Positions 30,138 to 40,234 of a stretch of 64,000 nt of DNA are shown here, one piece after another. This DNA is from CADEEN01 sp963740395 (GTDB lineage Bacteria > Pseudomonadota > Gammaproteobacteria > Burkholderiales > Burkholderiaceae_C): the NCBI GenBank assembly GCA_963740395.1, contig CAVUEP010000022.1, positions 11,134 through 75,133 of the forward strand, read 5' to 3'. Position 1 is the stretch's first letter. Every line of letters begins with the position of its first letter. The notes below the pieces were generated by a model that did not search any database, was not told the origin of the DNA, and saw only the letters and a program-made list of their open reading frames with translations. Made by a program: the position numbers and the translations under genes.

Positions 30138-31597
30138 TCAAGTCTGCAGGCCCAGGCCGACGCTGGAGATCGCTCCCGCGTCCAACTCGCGCACCACGAA
30201 CACTGCCGCTCCGAGCTGCACGCTGTCGCCGGCGATCGGCGGTCGGCCCAGTTCGGCGGCCATCCAGTCGCCCAGCGGCAGCGCTGCATCCGCCGGCGCC
30301 GGCAGGCCGTAGAAGTCGCAGACCCGCCCGACCGGCGTCTTCGGGTCGAGCACGAAGTCGCGGAACACCGCGCGTGTATGCGGCTCGTCGGCGGGATCGG
30401 GCATCGCCACACCCAGCTTGCGCGCGACCAGGCCGATGGTGCTGCCCTGCGTGAGCAGCGACACCAGGACCACGACGAACGCGATGTTGAACAGCAGCCC
30501 GGCGTGCGGCGTGCCGGCCATCAGCGGGAACAGCGCCAGCACGATGGGCACCGCGCCGCGCAGGCCGACCCAGGCGATGAACCAGGTCTCGCGCGGCGTG
30601 AAGCGGAACGGCAGCAGGCACAGCCAGACCGCCACCGGCCGGGCCACGAAGATCAGGATCATGGCCAGCGCCAGGCCGGGACCAGCGAGTCCAGCAACGT
30701 CGACGGCGTCACCAGCAGGCCCAGCAGCAGGAACATGCCCGCCTGCGCGAGCCAGGCATAGCCGTCCATCGCGGCCAGGGTCGGCGCGACGGCTGCGGCA
30801 GCACGGTTGGCGACGATCAGGCCGAACAGGTAGACCGCGAGGAAGCCCGAGCCGCCCAGCAGCACCGGTCGCGGCGAATATCGACAGGCCGCCGGCGCCG
30901 ATCAGCAGCGCCAGGATGCCGCCGCCGGTGTCGCGCGACGCGACACGGCGCAGCAAGGCGGCCATGGCGAATCCGCCGGCCACGCCGATCAGCGTGCCCA
31001 AGCCGAACTGCTGCAGGAACGCGACCGCCAGTGTCGACCCTGCCGACGAGGCTGCGCGCACCGGGGGCGAGCAGCGCGATGAATGCCAGCGTCAGATAGA
31101 CCGCCATCGGATCGTTGACGCCGGATTCGATCTCGAGCGTCGCGGCGACGCGTTCGTTGAGCGTCACCCCGGAGCGCGTCAGCAGCGCGAACACCGCCGC
31201 CGCGTCGGTGGAGCCGACGATCGCGCCGAGCAGCAGTGCGGTGCGCCAGTCCAGGCCGAAGAGCCAGGCGCCGGCCAGGGCGGTGATGCCCGCGCACACC
31301 AGCACGCCGACGGTGGCCAGCAGCGACGCCGGCCGCAGCCCGGTGCGGAAGGTGGCGTAGACCGTGCGCAAGCCGCCGTCGAGCAGGATCACGGCCAAGC
31401 GCCACGTTGCCGACCCAGAAGCTGAGCAGGAAGTCGTCGAAGCGATAGCCGCCGATGCCGTCTTCGCCGGCAAGGATGCCTGCGAGCAGGAAGATCAGCA
31501 GGAACGACAGTCCGATCCGCGCCGAGAACAGGCCCGTCAGCACACTCGCGAACACGAGGGCCGACGCTGCGAGCAGCGGCAGATTGACGAACTCCAT
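30138..31597 (-). CDS. nhaP2: NhaP2/CvrA-like K+(Na+)/H+ antiporter, four frame shifts
   Basis: A CPA1 cation/proton antiporter. The N-terminus MEFVNLPLLAASALVFASVLTGLFSARIG and the pore motif GAIVGSTDAAAVFALL (with the ND/SD-type acidic residues) are clear. ESGVNDPMAVYLT, GSGFLAVYLFGLIVAN and TWFIAWVGLRGAVPIVLALFPLMAG follow. A C-terminal soluble domain (VFRDFVLDPKTPVGRVCDFYGLP to LDAGAISSVGLGL) is typical of NhaP2/CvrA. Breaks near 31395, 31045 and 30870 are each repaired by removing one base; the one near 30690 needs one added or two removed. It regulates cytoplasmic cation content in the inner membrane. Confidence 0.82.
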
Positions 31598-31707
31598 GCC
31601 GGCAGTATCTACGCTCGATCGTGCTGCAGCGCGTACGCGCCGGCGAGGCCGTTACAGTGCGCCGCGGACGACGCTCGCGTCAGCGACAGACTGCAGGAGA
31701 AGCTGCC

Positions 31708-32565
31708 ATGAGATCCTCTGATTCCGACCTGCAAGCCTGGGTCGGCCGCAGCGAGACCGTCGCCGACCACATCGGCCCGACGCCGGTCAGGGCACTCGAC
31801 GCCACGCTCGACCGCCCCGCGCGTGCGGTCGAGCCTGCCACGCCGCTGCCGCCGCTGTGGCACTGGCTGTACTTCCTGCCGCTGCACCGGCAAAGCGAGA
31901 TCGGCGCCGACGGTCACGCCGAGCGCGGCGGTTTCCTGCCCCCGGTGCCGCTGCCGCGGCGCATGTGGGCCGGCAGCCAGTTCGAATTCCGCTCGCCGGT
32001 GCGCGTGGGCGATGCGGTCGCGCGCACCTCGACCATCACCGAAGTGACGAGCAAGGAAGGCCGCAGTGGCCCGCTGGTGTTCGTCAAGGTTCGGCACGAG
32101 CTGCGCTGCAACGGTGCCACCGACCCGGCGTTGATCGAGTTCCACGACATCGTCTACCGCGAAGCCAGACGTCCCGACGACGTCGATCCACCACCACAGG
32201 CCGCGCCCGCCGCCGCAGCGTGGCAACGCAAGATCGTCCCTGACAGCGTGCTGCTGTTCCGCTACAGCGCGCTGACCTTCAACGGCCACCGCATCCATTA
32301 CGACCGCCAGTACGTCACCGAGGTCGAGGGCTATCCGGGCCTGGTCGTCCACGGCCCCCTGATCGCCACGCTGCTGATGGACCTGCTGCACCGCCATGCG
32401 CCCGAAGCCGAGGTGGCGACGTTCCGCTTCAAGGCCGTACGGCCGACCTTCGATATGCACCCATTCAATGTCTGCGGGCAGCGCGAGGGCAATGCCGTCA
32501 GGCTGTGGGCCCAGGACCATGCAGGCTGGCTGACGATGGATGCCGTTGCGACCTTGAGGAGCTGA
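31708..32565 (+). CDS. MaoC-like (FAS1-like) acyl-CoA hydratase/dehydratase
   Basis: A 285-residue double-hotdog protein. The N-terminal FAS1-like half has LPPLWHWLYFLPLHRQSEIG, GGFLPPVPLPRRMWAGSQ and FRSPVRVGDAVARTSTITEV. The C-terminal half has FRYSALTFNGHRIHYDRQYV with the hydratase His and Asp, then GYPGLVVHGPLIATLLMDLL. Proteins of this type hydrate mesaconyl- or itaconyl-CoA-like substrates. The start is ATG 31708, after CAGGAG. It lies 2 bases upstream of a class III CoA-transferase, suggesting one short catabolic operon. The exact substrate is not readable. Confidence 0.85.
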   Translation: MRSSDSDLQAWVGRSETVADHIGPTPVRALDATLDRPARAVEPATPLPPLWHWLYFLPLHRQSEIGADGHAERGGFLPPVPLPRRMWAGSQFEFRSPVRVGDAVARTSTITEVTSKEGRSGPLVFVKVRHELRCNGATDPALIEFHDIVYREARRPDDVDPPPQAAPAAAAWQRKIVPDSVLLFRYSALTFNGHRIHYDRQYVTEVEGYPGLVVHGPLIATLLMDLLHRHAPEAEVATFRFKAVRPTFDMHPFNVCGQREGNAVRLWAQDHAGWLTMDAVATLRS

Positions 32566-32567
32566 CG

Positions 32568-33761
32568 ATGCAACCGCTGAAGGGACTGACGGTCGTCTCT
32601 CTCGAACACGCCATCGCGGCGCCGTTCGCCACGCGCCAGCTCGCCGACCTGGGCGCGCGCGTGATCAAGGTCGAGCGACCGGGCGTCGGCGATTTCGCGC
32701 GCGGCTACGACCAACGCGTGCGCGGTCTGGCCTCGCACTTCGTCTGGACCAACCGCAGCAAGGAAAGCCTGACGCTGGACGTCAAGCACCCGCGTGCCGC
32801 TGAGTTGCTGACGCGGTTGATCGTCGACAAGGCCGACGTCGTGGTGCAGAACCTCGCGCCAGGCGCTGCGGCACGCCTGGGCGTCTCGCACACGGCGCTG
32901 AAGGAACGTCGACCCGACCTGATCGTCTGCGACATCTCGGGCTACGGCGACGATGCTCTCACTCCCGGCCCTTACCGCGACAAGAAGGCCTACGACCTGA
33001 TGATCCAGAGCGAATCGGGTTTCGTCTCGATCACGGGCACACCCGACCAGCCCAACAAGGCCGGCGTGTCGATTGCCGACATCGCCGCGGGCATGTACGC
33101 CTACAGCAACATCCTGGCCGCGCTGATGCAACGACAGATCGACGGCCGCGGCCGCCGCATCGACCTGTCGATGCTCGAAGCCATGGGCGAATGGATGGGC
33201 TATCCGCTCTACTACGCCTTCGAGGGCGCCACCCCGCCACCGCGCGCTGGCGCCGCCCACGCCACGATCTATCCCTACGGCCCGTTCCCGACCGGCGATG
33301 GCAAGGTGGTGATGTTGGGCCTGCAGAATGAGCGCGAGTGGGTCCTCTTCTGCGACAAGGTGCTGCGCCAGCCAGGGCTGGCACGCGATGTGCGCTTTGC
33401 CGACAACGCGCTGCGCAGCGCCGGCCGCGACACGCTGCGCACACTGATCGTGGAGACGTTTGCGGCGCTGAGTTGTGAACAGGTGCTGCAGCGCCTGGAC
33501 GACGCGCAGATTGCGAACGCCGAACTGCGCGACATGGCGGGCCTGTGGCAGCACGAGCAACTCGCCGCTCGGGGCCGCTGGCGCGAGGTGCGCACGCCGG
33601 TCGGGCCGGTACCGGCATTGCTGCCGCCGGGCTCCTGGGATGACGGCGACCCACGGCTGGATGCGGTACCGGCGCTGGGCCAGCACACCGATGCCATTCT
33701 GGGCGAGCTCGGTCTGGACCCGTCGGCGATCGCGGCATTGCGGGCCGAGGGGGCGATCTGA
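32568..33761 (+). CDS. Class III CoA-transferase (CaiB/BaiF family)
   Basis: A 397-residue CoA-transferase. The opening LKGLTVVSLEHAIAAPFATRQLADLGARVIKVERPG is followed by the LDVKHPRAAELLTRLIVDKADVVVQN block. The catalytic aspartate region is VSIADIAAGMYAYSNILAAL, and GRGRRIDLSMLEAMGEWMGYP follows. These enzymes move CoA between dicarboxylic or other acids by a glutamyl/aspartyl-CoA intermediate. Paired with the MaoC hydratase, itaconate, mesaconate or citramalate metabolism is a reasonable guess, but no lyase gene is present here. Confidence 0.88.
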   Translation: MQPLKGLTVVSLEHAIAAPFATRQLADLGARVIKVERPGVGDFARGYDQRVRGLASHFVWTNRSKESLTLDVKHPRAAELLTRLIVDKADVVVQNLAPGAAARLGVSHTALKERRPDLIVCDISGYGDDALTPGPYRDKKAYDLMIQSESGFVSITGTPDQPNKAGVSIADIAAGMYAYSNILAALMQRQIDGRGRRIDLSMLEAMGEWMGYPLYYAFEGATPPPRAGAAHATIYPYGPFPTGDGKVVMLGLQNEREWVLFCDKVLRQPGLARDVRFADNALRSAGRDTLRTLIVETFAALSCEQVLQRLDDAQIANAELRDMAGLWQHEQLAARGRWREVRTPVGPVPALLPPGSWDDGDPRLDAVPALGQHTDAILGELGLDPSAIAALRAEGAI

Positions 33762-33792
33762 GTCGACGCGGCGCCGCCGCCCCACGATGCGC

Positions 33793-34275
33793 CTATTTCG
33801 GGGCGCCGAGCGACGGGTCGCTGATCAGTGTCTGCAGCGGGTATCGCAGTCCGCTGCGGTGGTCCTGCACGCAGCGCCACAGCAGCGGGCTGCGGTGGCG
33901 TTCGCGGCACGCGTCGATCTCGGCTGGTGTCAGCCACAGGGTGCGCACGATGGGCGCGTCCAGCGCGCGGCCCGGTTCGGGCTCGCCGACGCTGCCGGTG
34001 AAGGCAAAGCGCAGGTACGTGATGCGTTCCTCGCCGCGCGGCAGTTGCGCCAGGTAGACGCCGACCAGGTGGCTCGGCGTGAAGGTGCAGGCGGTCTCCT
34101 CGAGCACTTCGCGCGCCACGGCCTGCAACAACGACTCGCCGGGCTCGAGGTGGCCGGCCGGGTTGTTCAGCCGCAGACCCTCCGAGGTCTGTTCTTCAAC
34201 CAGCAGGTAGCGGCCGTCGCGCTCGACGACGGCGGCCACGGTGACGCTGGGCTTCCATCGCGGGTCCGTCGCCAT
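33793..34275 (-). CDS. nudJ: Nudix hydrolase, NudJ-like phosphatase
   Basis: A 160-residue Nudix protein. The Nudix box GHLEPGESLLQAVAREVLEETAC (residues 41-63) keeps all metal-binding Glu, with Ala replacing the final Gly. The overall form (WKPSVTVAAVVERDGRYLLVEE, LNNPAGHLEPGES, YPLQTLI ending) matches NudJ, which dephosphorylates HMP-PP, thiamine diphosphate and nucleoside di/triphosphates. It lies 17 bases downstream of the aapP stop and may be cotranscribed. Start ATG 34275. Confidence 0.85.
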   Translation of the reverse strand: MATDPRWKPSVTVAAVVERDGRYLLVEEQTSEGLRLNNPAGHLEPGESLLQAVAREVLEETACTFTPSHLVGVYLAQLPRGEERITYLRFAFTGSVGEPEPGRALDAPIVRTLWLTPAEIDACRERHRSPLLWRCVQDHRSGLRYPLQTLISDPSLGAPK

Positions 34276-34292
34276 GGCGCCGGCGCCCTTTG

Positions 34293-35036
<744 letters not shown>

Positions 35037-35040
35037 GTTG

Positions 35041-36147
35041 TCACCGGTTCTTGCTGGTCGAGAGGCGCTTTTCGATCCACAGGCTGTAGCGCGACATCGA
35101 GAAGCAGAAGAGGAAGTAGATCGCGGCAATGAACAGGTAGGCCTCGACCTTGAACGGCCGCCAGTCGGCGTCGGAGTTCAGCGCCAACTGCATCGCCCCG
35201 GTCAGTTCGTACAGGCTGACGATCGTGACCAGCGAGGTGTCCTTGAAGATCGAGATGAAGTTGTTCATGATCCCTGGCACCACCATGGCCAGGGCCTGCG
35301 GCAGGATCACCTTGCGCTGGGCCTGCCAGTAGGTCAGGCCCAGCGTGTCGGCCGCCTCCTGCTGTCCCTTCGGAATGGCCTGCAGGCCCCCGCGGACGAT
35401 CTCGGCCATGTAGGCCGCAGCGAACAGCGTGATGCCCACCAGCACCCGCAGCAGCACGTCGATGCTGGTGCCGGGCGGCATGAACAGCGGGAACATGAAG
35501 CTGGCCATGAACAGCACGCTGATCAGCGGCACGCCGCGGATCAGCTCGACATAGATCACGCAAACCGTCTTGATCGCCGGCAGGTGGCTGCGCCGACCGA
35601 GCGCGACCAGCACCGACAGCGGGAAGGCCAGCACGATCGACAGGGTTGCCAGCAGCACGGTCAGGGGCAACCCGCCCCAACGGTCGGTGTCGACCACTTC
35701 CAGGCCGAGCACGCCGCCGTACATCAGCACGAAGAAGAGACCGAGCACCGCCAGCCACAACAGCACCAGCCAGGCCTTCCAGAAGACGCGCACGCAACTG
35801 GCCATCAGCAGGGCGACCATGGCGATCGTGGCGACCTCGGGTCGCCACTGCTGCTCGAAGGGGTAGCGGCCAAAGATGATGAAGCGGTATTTCTCGGTCA
35901 CGACGCCCCAGCAGGCGCCGATGCCGCGCGCGGCCTGGCATTGGTCAGCGCTGCCGAAGACCACCGCCTTCGTGATGGCCCAGTCGACCAGCCCAGGCAG
36001 CCACAGGACCGCCAGCACGATGAAGATGCCGGTGGCAATCGAGCTCGGCAGGTTGCTGAACAGGTTGCGACGCACCCACGGGATCGCCCCCTCGGTGCGG
36101 ATCGGTGCCGGCCGCGGCGCAATCGGTGTGAACGTGTCCGTGGTCAT
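35041..36147 (-). CDS. aapM: Amino-acid ABC transporter permease AapM
   Basis: An intact 368-residue inner-membrane permease of the HisMQ/AapM class. N-terminal helices (SIATGIFIVLAVLWLPGLVDW, ATIAMVALLMASC, LVLLWLAVLGLFFVLMYGG) precede the conserved transport core. That core has VIYVELIRGVPLISVLFMAS and the EAA-like loop QEAADTLGLTYWQAQRKVILPQAL, then FISIFKDTSLVTIVSLYEL. It pairs with AapQ to form the channel. It starts 1 base downstream of the aapQ stop. Confidence 0.94.
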   Translation of the reverse strand: MTTDTFTPIAPRPAPIRTEGAIPWVRRNLFSNLPSSIATGIFIVLAVLWLPGLVDWAITKAVVFGSADQCQAARGIGACWGVVTEKYRFIIFGRYPFEQQWRPEVATIAMVALLMASCVRVFWKAWLVLLWLAVLGLFFVLMYGGVLGLEVVDTDRWGGLPLTVLLATLSIVLAFPLSVLVALGRRSHLPAIKTVCVIYVELIRGVPLISVLFMASFMFPLFMPPGTSIDVLLRVLVGITLFAAAYMAEIVRGGLQAIPKGQQEAADTLGLTYWQAQRKVILPQALAMVVPGIMNNFISIFKDTSLVTIVSLYELTGAMQLALNSDADWRPFKVEAYLFIAAIYFLFCFSMSRYSLWIEKRLSTSKNR

Positions 36148-36148
36148 G

Positions 36149-37331
36149 TCACCGTTCCTTGATCGCCGCGCGTTTGTTGTACCAGTTCATCAGCGCCGAG
36201 GTGCCCAGCGACGTGCTCAGGTAGATCAACATGATGACGGCGATGCACTCCACCGCGCGGCCGGTCTGGTTGATCGCGGTGTTGGAGATCGACACCACGT
36301 CGGGGTAGCCGATGGCCACCGCGAGCGACGAGTTCTTGGTCAGGTTGAGGTACTGGTTGGTCATCGGCGGGATGATCACGCGCAGCGCCTGCGGCAGCGC
36401 CACCAGCCGCATCTGCTGGCCCTTGGACAGTCCCAGCGCCCCGGCCGCCTCGCCCTGCCCATGCGGGACCGAGGCAATGCCGGCGCGCACCACCTCGGCC
36501 ACGAAGGAGGCGGTGTACAGCGTCAGCCCCAAGCAGCACGGCCAGGAACTCTGGCGTCAGCGAACTGCCGCCATCGACCGAGAAGCCACCGGGCTTGGGG
36601 ATGCTCCAGTCGGTCGGTGCGCCACCCACGACCCAGCCGACCACTGCGCCGGCGATCACGAGACCGAGGGCAGGCAACATCACGGGGCGCGGCTTGCCGG
36701 TCTGCTCGAAAAGGGTTCGCGCGCGGCGCGCCCACAGCCAGGCCAGCACGACGCCGGCCAGCATGCCGGCGCCGGCCAACGCCTGTGCAGGACCCCAGAC
36801 GGGCACCGGATACGACAGGCCCCCGTTGCTGAGGAAGAACAGGCCGAAGACCGATCGCGCTTCGCCGGGCAGCGGCAGCGCTTCGGTCAGCAGCAGGTAC
36901 CACATCAGCAACTGCAGCAGGATCGGCACGTTGCGGAACAGCTCCACATAGCCGTAGCACAGCCCGCGCACCAGGGCGTTGTGCGAGAAGCGGCCGATGC
37001 CCAGCAGCGTGCCGATGATGGTGGTCAGCACGATGCCGATCACGGCCACGCGCAGGGTGTTGAGCAGGCCGATCAGGAAGGCCCGCCAGTAGGGGTCCAG
37101 GGCGTCGTAGGCGACCGGCGTCTCGCCGATGTCGAAGCCGGCGGGCTGCAGCAGGAAATCGAAGCCGCTCTGGATGCCGCGCACACGCATGTTCTCCAGC
37201 GTGTTGCTGGCCAGGAACCAGACGCCCAGCGAGATCAGCGCCAGCGCAATCAGCTGGTAGAGCACGCCGCGCACCGCGCGGCTGCGCAGCGACCAGTCGC
37301 GCTTCTTAGGTGGGGCGGCACTTGCAGCCAT
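36149..37331 (-). CDS. aapQ: Amino-acid ABC transporter permease AapQ, frame-shifted
   Basis: A permease of about 393 residues: FLIGLLNTLRVAVIGIVLTTIIGTLLGIGRFS, GYVELFRNVPILLQLLMWYLLL, then FVAEVVRAGIASVPHGQGEAAGALGLSKGQQ (EAA loop) and NLTKNSSLAVAIGYPDVVSI. A break near 36532 (CTG CTT GGG GCT) is repaired by removing one base and joins FLAVLLG to LTLYTASFV. The start is ATG 37331, at the head of the hydrophilic N-terminus. Confidence 0.92.
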
Positions 37332-37466
37332 CGGTCGCTTCTCCCTCACGCAACGGATCGCACGCTCGGCGATCTTGGACAGTCAACCCGCGTGCGCAAC
37401 CGGGGTGCGCCGTCCTGTGACCCATCCGGGCCTGGACGGCGCCTCCCGGCGCGTGACCGTATCCGC

Positions 37467-38498
37467 TCAGCGCACCGGCGGGGCGTACATCAGGCCGCCC
37501 TTGCTCCACAGGTTGTTGAGGCCACGCGGCAGGCCCAGCGGGCTCTTCGGGCCAGCGTTGCGCTCGAAGATCTCGCCGTAGTTGCCGACGGCCTTGACGG
37601 CGTTTCCGGCCCAGTCCTTGTCCAGGCCGAGCAGCTTGCCGGTGTCTTCCGAGGTGCCCAGGATGCGCATCACGACCGGGTCGGTGCTGGTCTTCATCTT
37701 GTCGACGTTGGCCTGCGTAATGCCGTACTCCTCGGCCTCGATCAGGGCATTCAAGACCCACTTGGCAATGGCGAAGAACTCGTCGTCACCACGCCGCACC
37801 ACGGGGCCGAGCGGTTCCTTGGAGATGAGGTCGGGCAGGATCACGTGCTCGGCCGGGTTCTTGGCTTCCTTGTTGCGCACCGAGGCCAGACCCGAGGCGT
37901 CGGTCGTGAACGCGATGCAGCGGCCGGCGAAGTAGGCGCCCGTGGAGGCCTCCTGCTTCTCGAACACGACCGGCTTCAGGTTCAGGTTGTTGGCGCGCGA
38001 ATAGTCGGTCAGGTTCTTCTCGGTGGTGGTACCCGACTGCACGCAGACCGTGGCGCCCTTCAACTGCTTGGCGCTCTTGAGCTTGAGCTTGGCCGGAACC
38101 ATGAAGCCCTGGCCGTCGTAATAGGTCACGCCGGCGAAGTTCAGTCCCAGGGAGGCGTCGCGGGTCAGGGTCCAGGTGGTGTTGCGCGAGAGCACGTCGA
38201 TCTCGCCCGACTGCAATGCCGTGAAGCGCTGCTGTGCGTTCAGCGGCACCCACTTGACCTTGCTCGCGTCGCCGAAGATCGCCGCGGCGACGGCCTTGCA
38301 GTAGTCGACGTCAAGCCCGCTCCAGTTGCCCTGGCTGTCGGCCTGCGAGAAGCCGGCCAGGCCGGTGTTGACGCCGCAGACCAACTGGCCGCGCGCCTTC
38401 ACGGCGTCCAGGGTCTTGCCAGCGTGGGCCGGCAGGGCGGTCATGGCGCCGGCGGCGACGAGCGCGCCCAAGGTGAGGCGCGAGAGTTGTTTGATCAT
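37467..38498 (-). CDS. aapJ: Periplasmic general amino-acid binding protein AapJ
   Basis: An intact 343-residue binding protein with signal peptide (LTLGALVAAGAMTALPAHA). The mature part starts GKTLDAVKARGQLVCGVNTGLAGFS and contains GLDVDYCKAVAAAIFGDASKVKWV, SGEIDVLSRNTTWTLTRDASLGLNFAG, DGQGFMVP and ATVCVQSGTTTEKNLTDY, with two likely disulfide cysteines. It captures polar amino acids for AapQMP. The 135-base gap to aapQ shows no long ORF. The start faces the divergent pntAA across a 268-base intergenic region. Confidence 0.95.
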   Translation of the reverse strand: MIKQLSRLTLGALVAAGAMTALPAHAGKTLDAVKARGQLVCGVNTGLAGFSQADSQGNWSGLDVDYCKAVAAAIFGDASKVKWVPLNAQQRFTALQSGEIDVLSRNTTWTLTRDASLGLNFAGVTYYDGQGFMVPAKLKLKSAKQLKGATVCVQSGTTTEKNLTDYSRANNLNLKPVVFEKQEASTGAYFAGRCIAFTTDASGLASVRNKEAKNPAEHVILPDLISKEPLGPVVRRGDDEFFAIAKWVLNALIEAEEYGITQANVDKMKTSTDPVVMRILGTSEDTGKLLGLDKDWAGNAVKAVGNYGEIFERNAGPKSPLGLPRGLNNLWSKGGLMYAPPVR

Positions 38499-38766
38499 CG
38501 ATAGGCTCCTGATACAGAGTGAATGACCCAGGGGCGCACGAAAGGCCGGCGCCCTCATGGGGGCCCCAAGGTACCCGCAAAGCCCGCCGGCGGCAACGGT
38601 GCGAATCCCTAGATCCAAATCAACTGGCGGCGCAGGGCCAGGGTCCATGCGGCTTCCGGCGCAGCGGGCCGCAGCCGGCCCTGCGGCTCGATTTGGGCAA
38701 GTTCCAGCCGGCGCGGCGCGGCGGTGCATTAAGCTCGCAGCAAAACTGTTCGAGGAGAACTGCACC
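38499..38766 (+). other. Divergent promoter region between aapJ and pntAA
   Basis: A 268-base spacer between two divergent operons. The pntAA ribosome site GAGGAGAA is seen at 38752-38759. A 31-bp G/C-rich stretch near 38550-38580 (GGCCGGCGCCC, GGGGCCCC) has local self-complementarity. I see no coding region and no clear -35/-10 pair. Confidence 0.4.
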
Positions 38767-39909
38767 ATGCTGATCGGCGTTCCGCTCGAAACGGCTGCCG
38801 GCGAGACCCGTGTCGCCGTCACGCCCGAGACGGCAAAGAAGCTCAAGGCCCAGGGCCACACCGTGCGCGTGCAGTCCGGCGCCGGCGTCGCCGCCAGCGC
38901 CACCGACGACGCCTATGCGGCCGCCGGTGCCGAAGTCACCGACCGCAGCTGGCGCCTTTGCCGCCGACCTGATCCTGAAGGTGCGCAGCCCCTCGCTGGA
39001 CGAGCTGGTGCTGGTCAAGACCGGCGCGGCGTTGGTGGGCATGCTCAATCCGTTCGACAAGGACAACCTGAACCGCCTGGCCGGCGCCGGCCTGACCAGC
39101 TTTGCCCTCGAGGCCGCGCCGCGCACGACGCGGGCGCAGAGCATGGACGTGCTCTCATCGCAGGCCAACATCGCCGGCTACAAGGCGGTGATGATTGCCG
39201 CCGACAAGTACCAGCGCCTGTTCCCGATGCTGATGACGGCAGCCGGCACGATCAAGGCCGCGCGCGTCGTGATCCTGGGCGTCGGCGTGGCCGGCCTGCA
39301 GGCCATCGCCACGGCCAAGCGCCTGGGCGCGGTGATCGAGGCCAGCGACGTGCGCCCGAGCGTGAAGGAGCAGGTCGAGTCGCTGGGCGGCAAGTTCATC
39401 GATGTCTCCTACGACACGCCCGAAGAAAAGGAAGCCGCCGAAGGCGTGGGCGGCTACGCCAAGCCGATGCCCGCAAGCTGGCTCGAGCGCCAGAAGGTCG
39501 AGGTCGCCAAGCGCGTGGCCGCCGCCGACATCGTGATCTCGACCGCGCTGATCCCCGGCCGCGCCGCGCCGGTGCTGATCACCGAGGCGATGGTCCAGAG
39601 CATGAAGCCCGGCTCGGTGATCGTCGACATGGCCGCAGGCAAGGGCCCGGCGGGCCAGCGGGGGTTCCGGCGGCAACTGCCCGCTGACCGAGGCCGGCAA
39701 GACGGTCGTGCGCCACGGCGTGACGATCGTCGGCGAGACCAACCTCCCGGCGCTGGTGGCGGCGGACGCGTCGAGCCTGTACGCCCGCAACGTGCTCGAC
39801 TTCCTCAAGCTCGTCCTGACCAAGGAAGGGCGGCTTTCACGTGCCCATGGACGACGACATCGTCGCCGCCTGCCTGATGACGCAGGCCGGCGAAGTGAAA
39901 AGGACATGA
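38767..39909 (+). CDS. pntAA: NAD(P) transhydrogenase alpha subunit, part 1 (NAD-binding), three frame shifts
   Basis: The NAD(H)-binding domain I of proton-translocating transhydrogenase, about 380 residues. MLIGVPLETAAGETRVAVTPETAKKL opens it. DLILKVRSPSLDEL, GMLNPFDKDNLNRL, RAQSMDVLSSQANIAGYKAV, the Rossmann motif VVILGVGVAGLQAIATAKRLGA and GGKFIDVSYDTPEEKEAA follow. Near the end come TIVGETNLPALVAADASSLYARN and PMDDDIVAACLMTQAGEV. Breaks near 38947, 39655 and 39829 are each repaired by removing one base. The stop overlaps the next start (ATGA). Confidence 0.9.
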
Positions 39910-40234
39910 GCATGGACATCCTCAGCCCCACCGTCACCAACCTGATCATCTTCGTGCTGGCCATCTACGTCGGCTACCACGTCGTCTGGACCGTCACGCC
40001 CGCACTGCACACGCCGCTGATGGCGGTGACGAACGCGATCTCGGCCATCGTCATCGTCGGCGCCATGCTGGCCGCGGCGCTGACCGAGAGGCGGCCTCGC
40101 CAAGATCAATGGGCGTGCTGGCCGTCGCGCTGGCCGCGGTCAACATCTTCGGCGGCTTCCTGGTCACGCGGCGCATGCTGGAGATGTTCAAGAAGAAGGA
40201 ACGCCCGGCCAAGGCCGACGGAGGAGACAAGTGA
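39906..40234 (+). CDS. pntAB: NAD(P) transhydrogenase alpha subunit, part 2 (membrane), two frame shifts
   Basis: About 108 residues and three membrane helices of domain II: TVTNLIIFVLAIYVGYHVVWTVTPALHTPLMAVTNAIS, IVIVGAMLAAAL, then MGVLAVALAAVNIFGGFLVTRRMLEMF. Two closely spaced breaks (near 40089 and 40109) displace GGLAKI and are each repaired by removing one base. It starts inside the pntAA stop (ATGA) and its own TGA shares one base with the pntB ATG (TGATG), so the three genes are tightly coupled. Confidence 0.88.
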
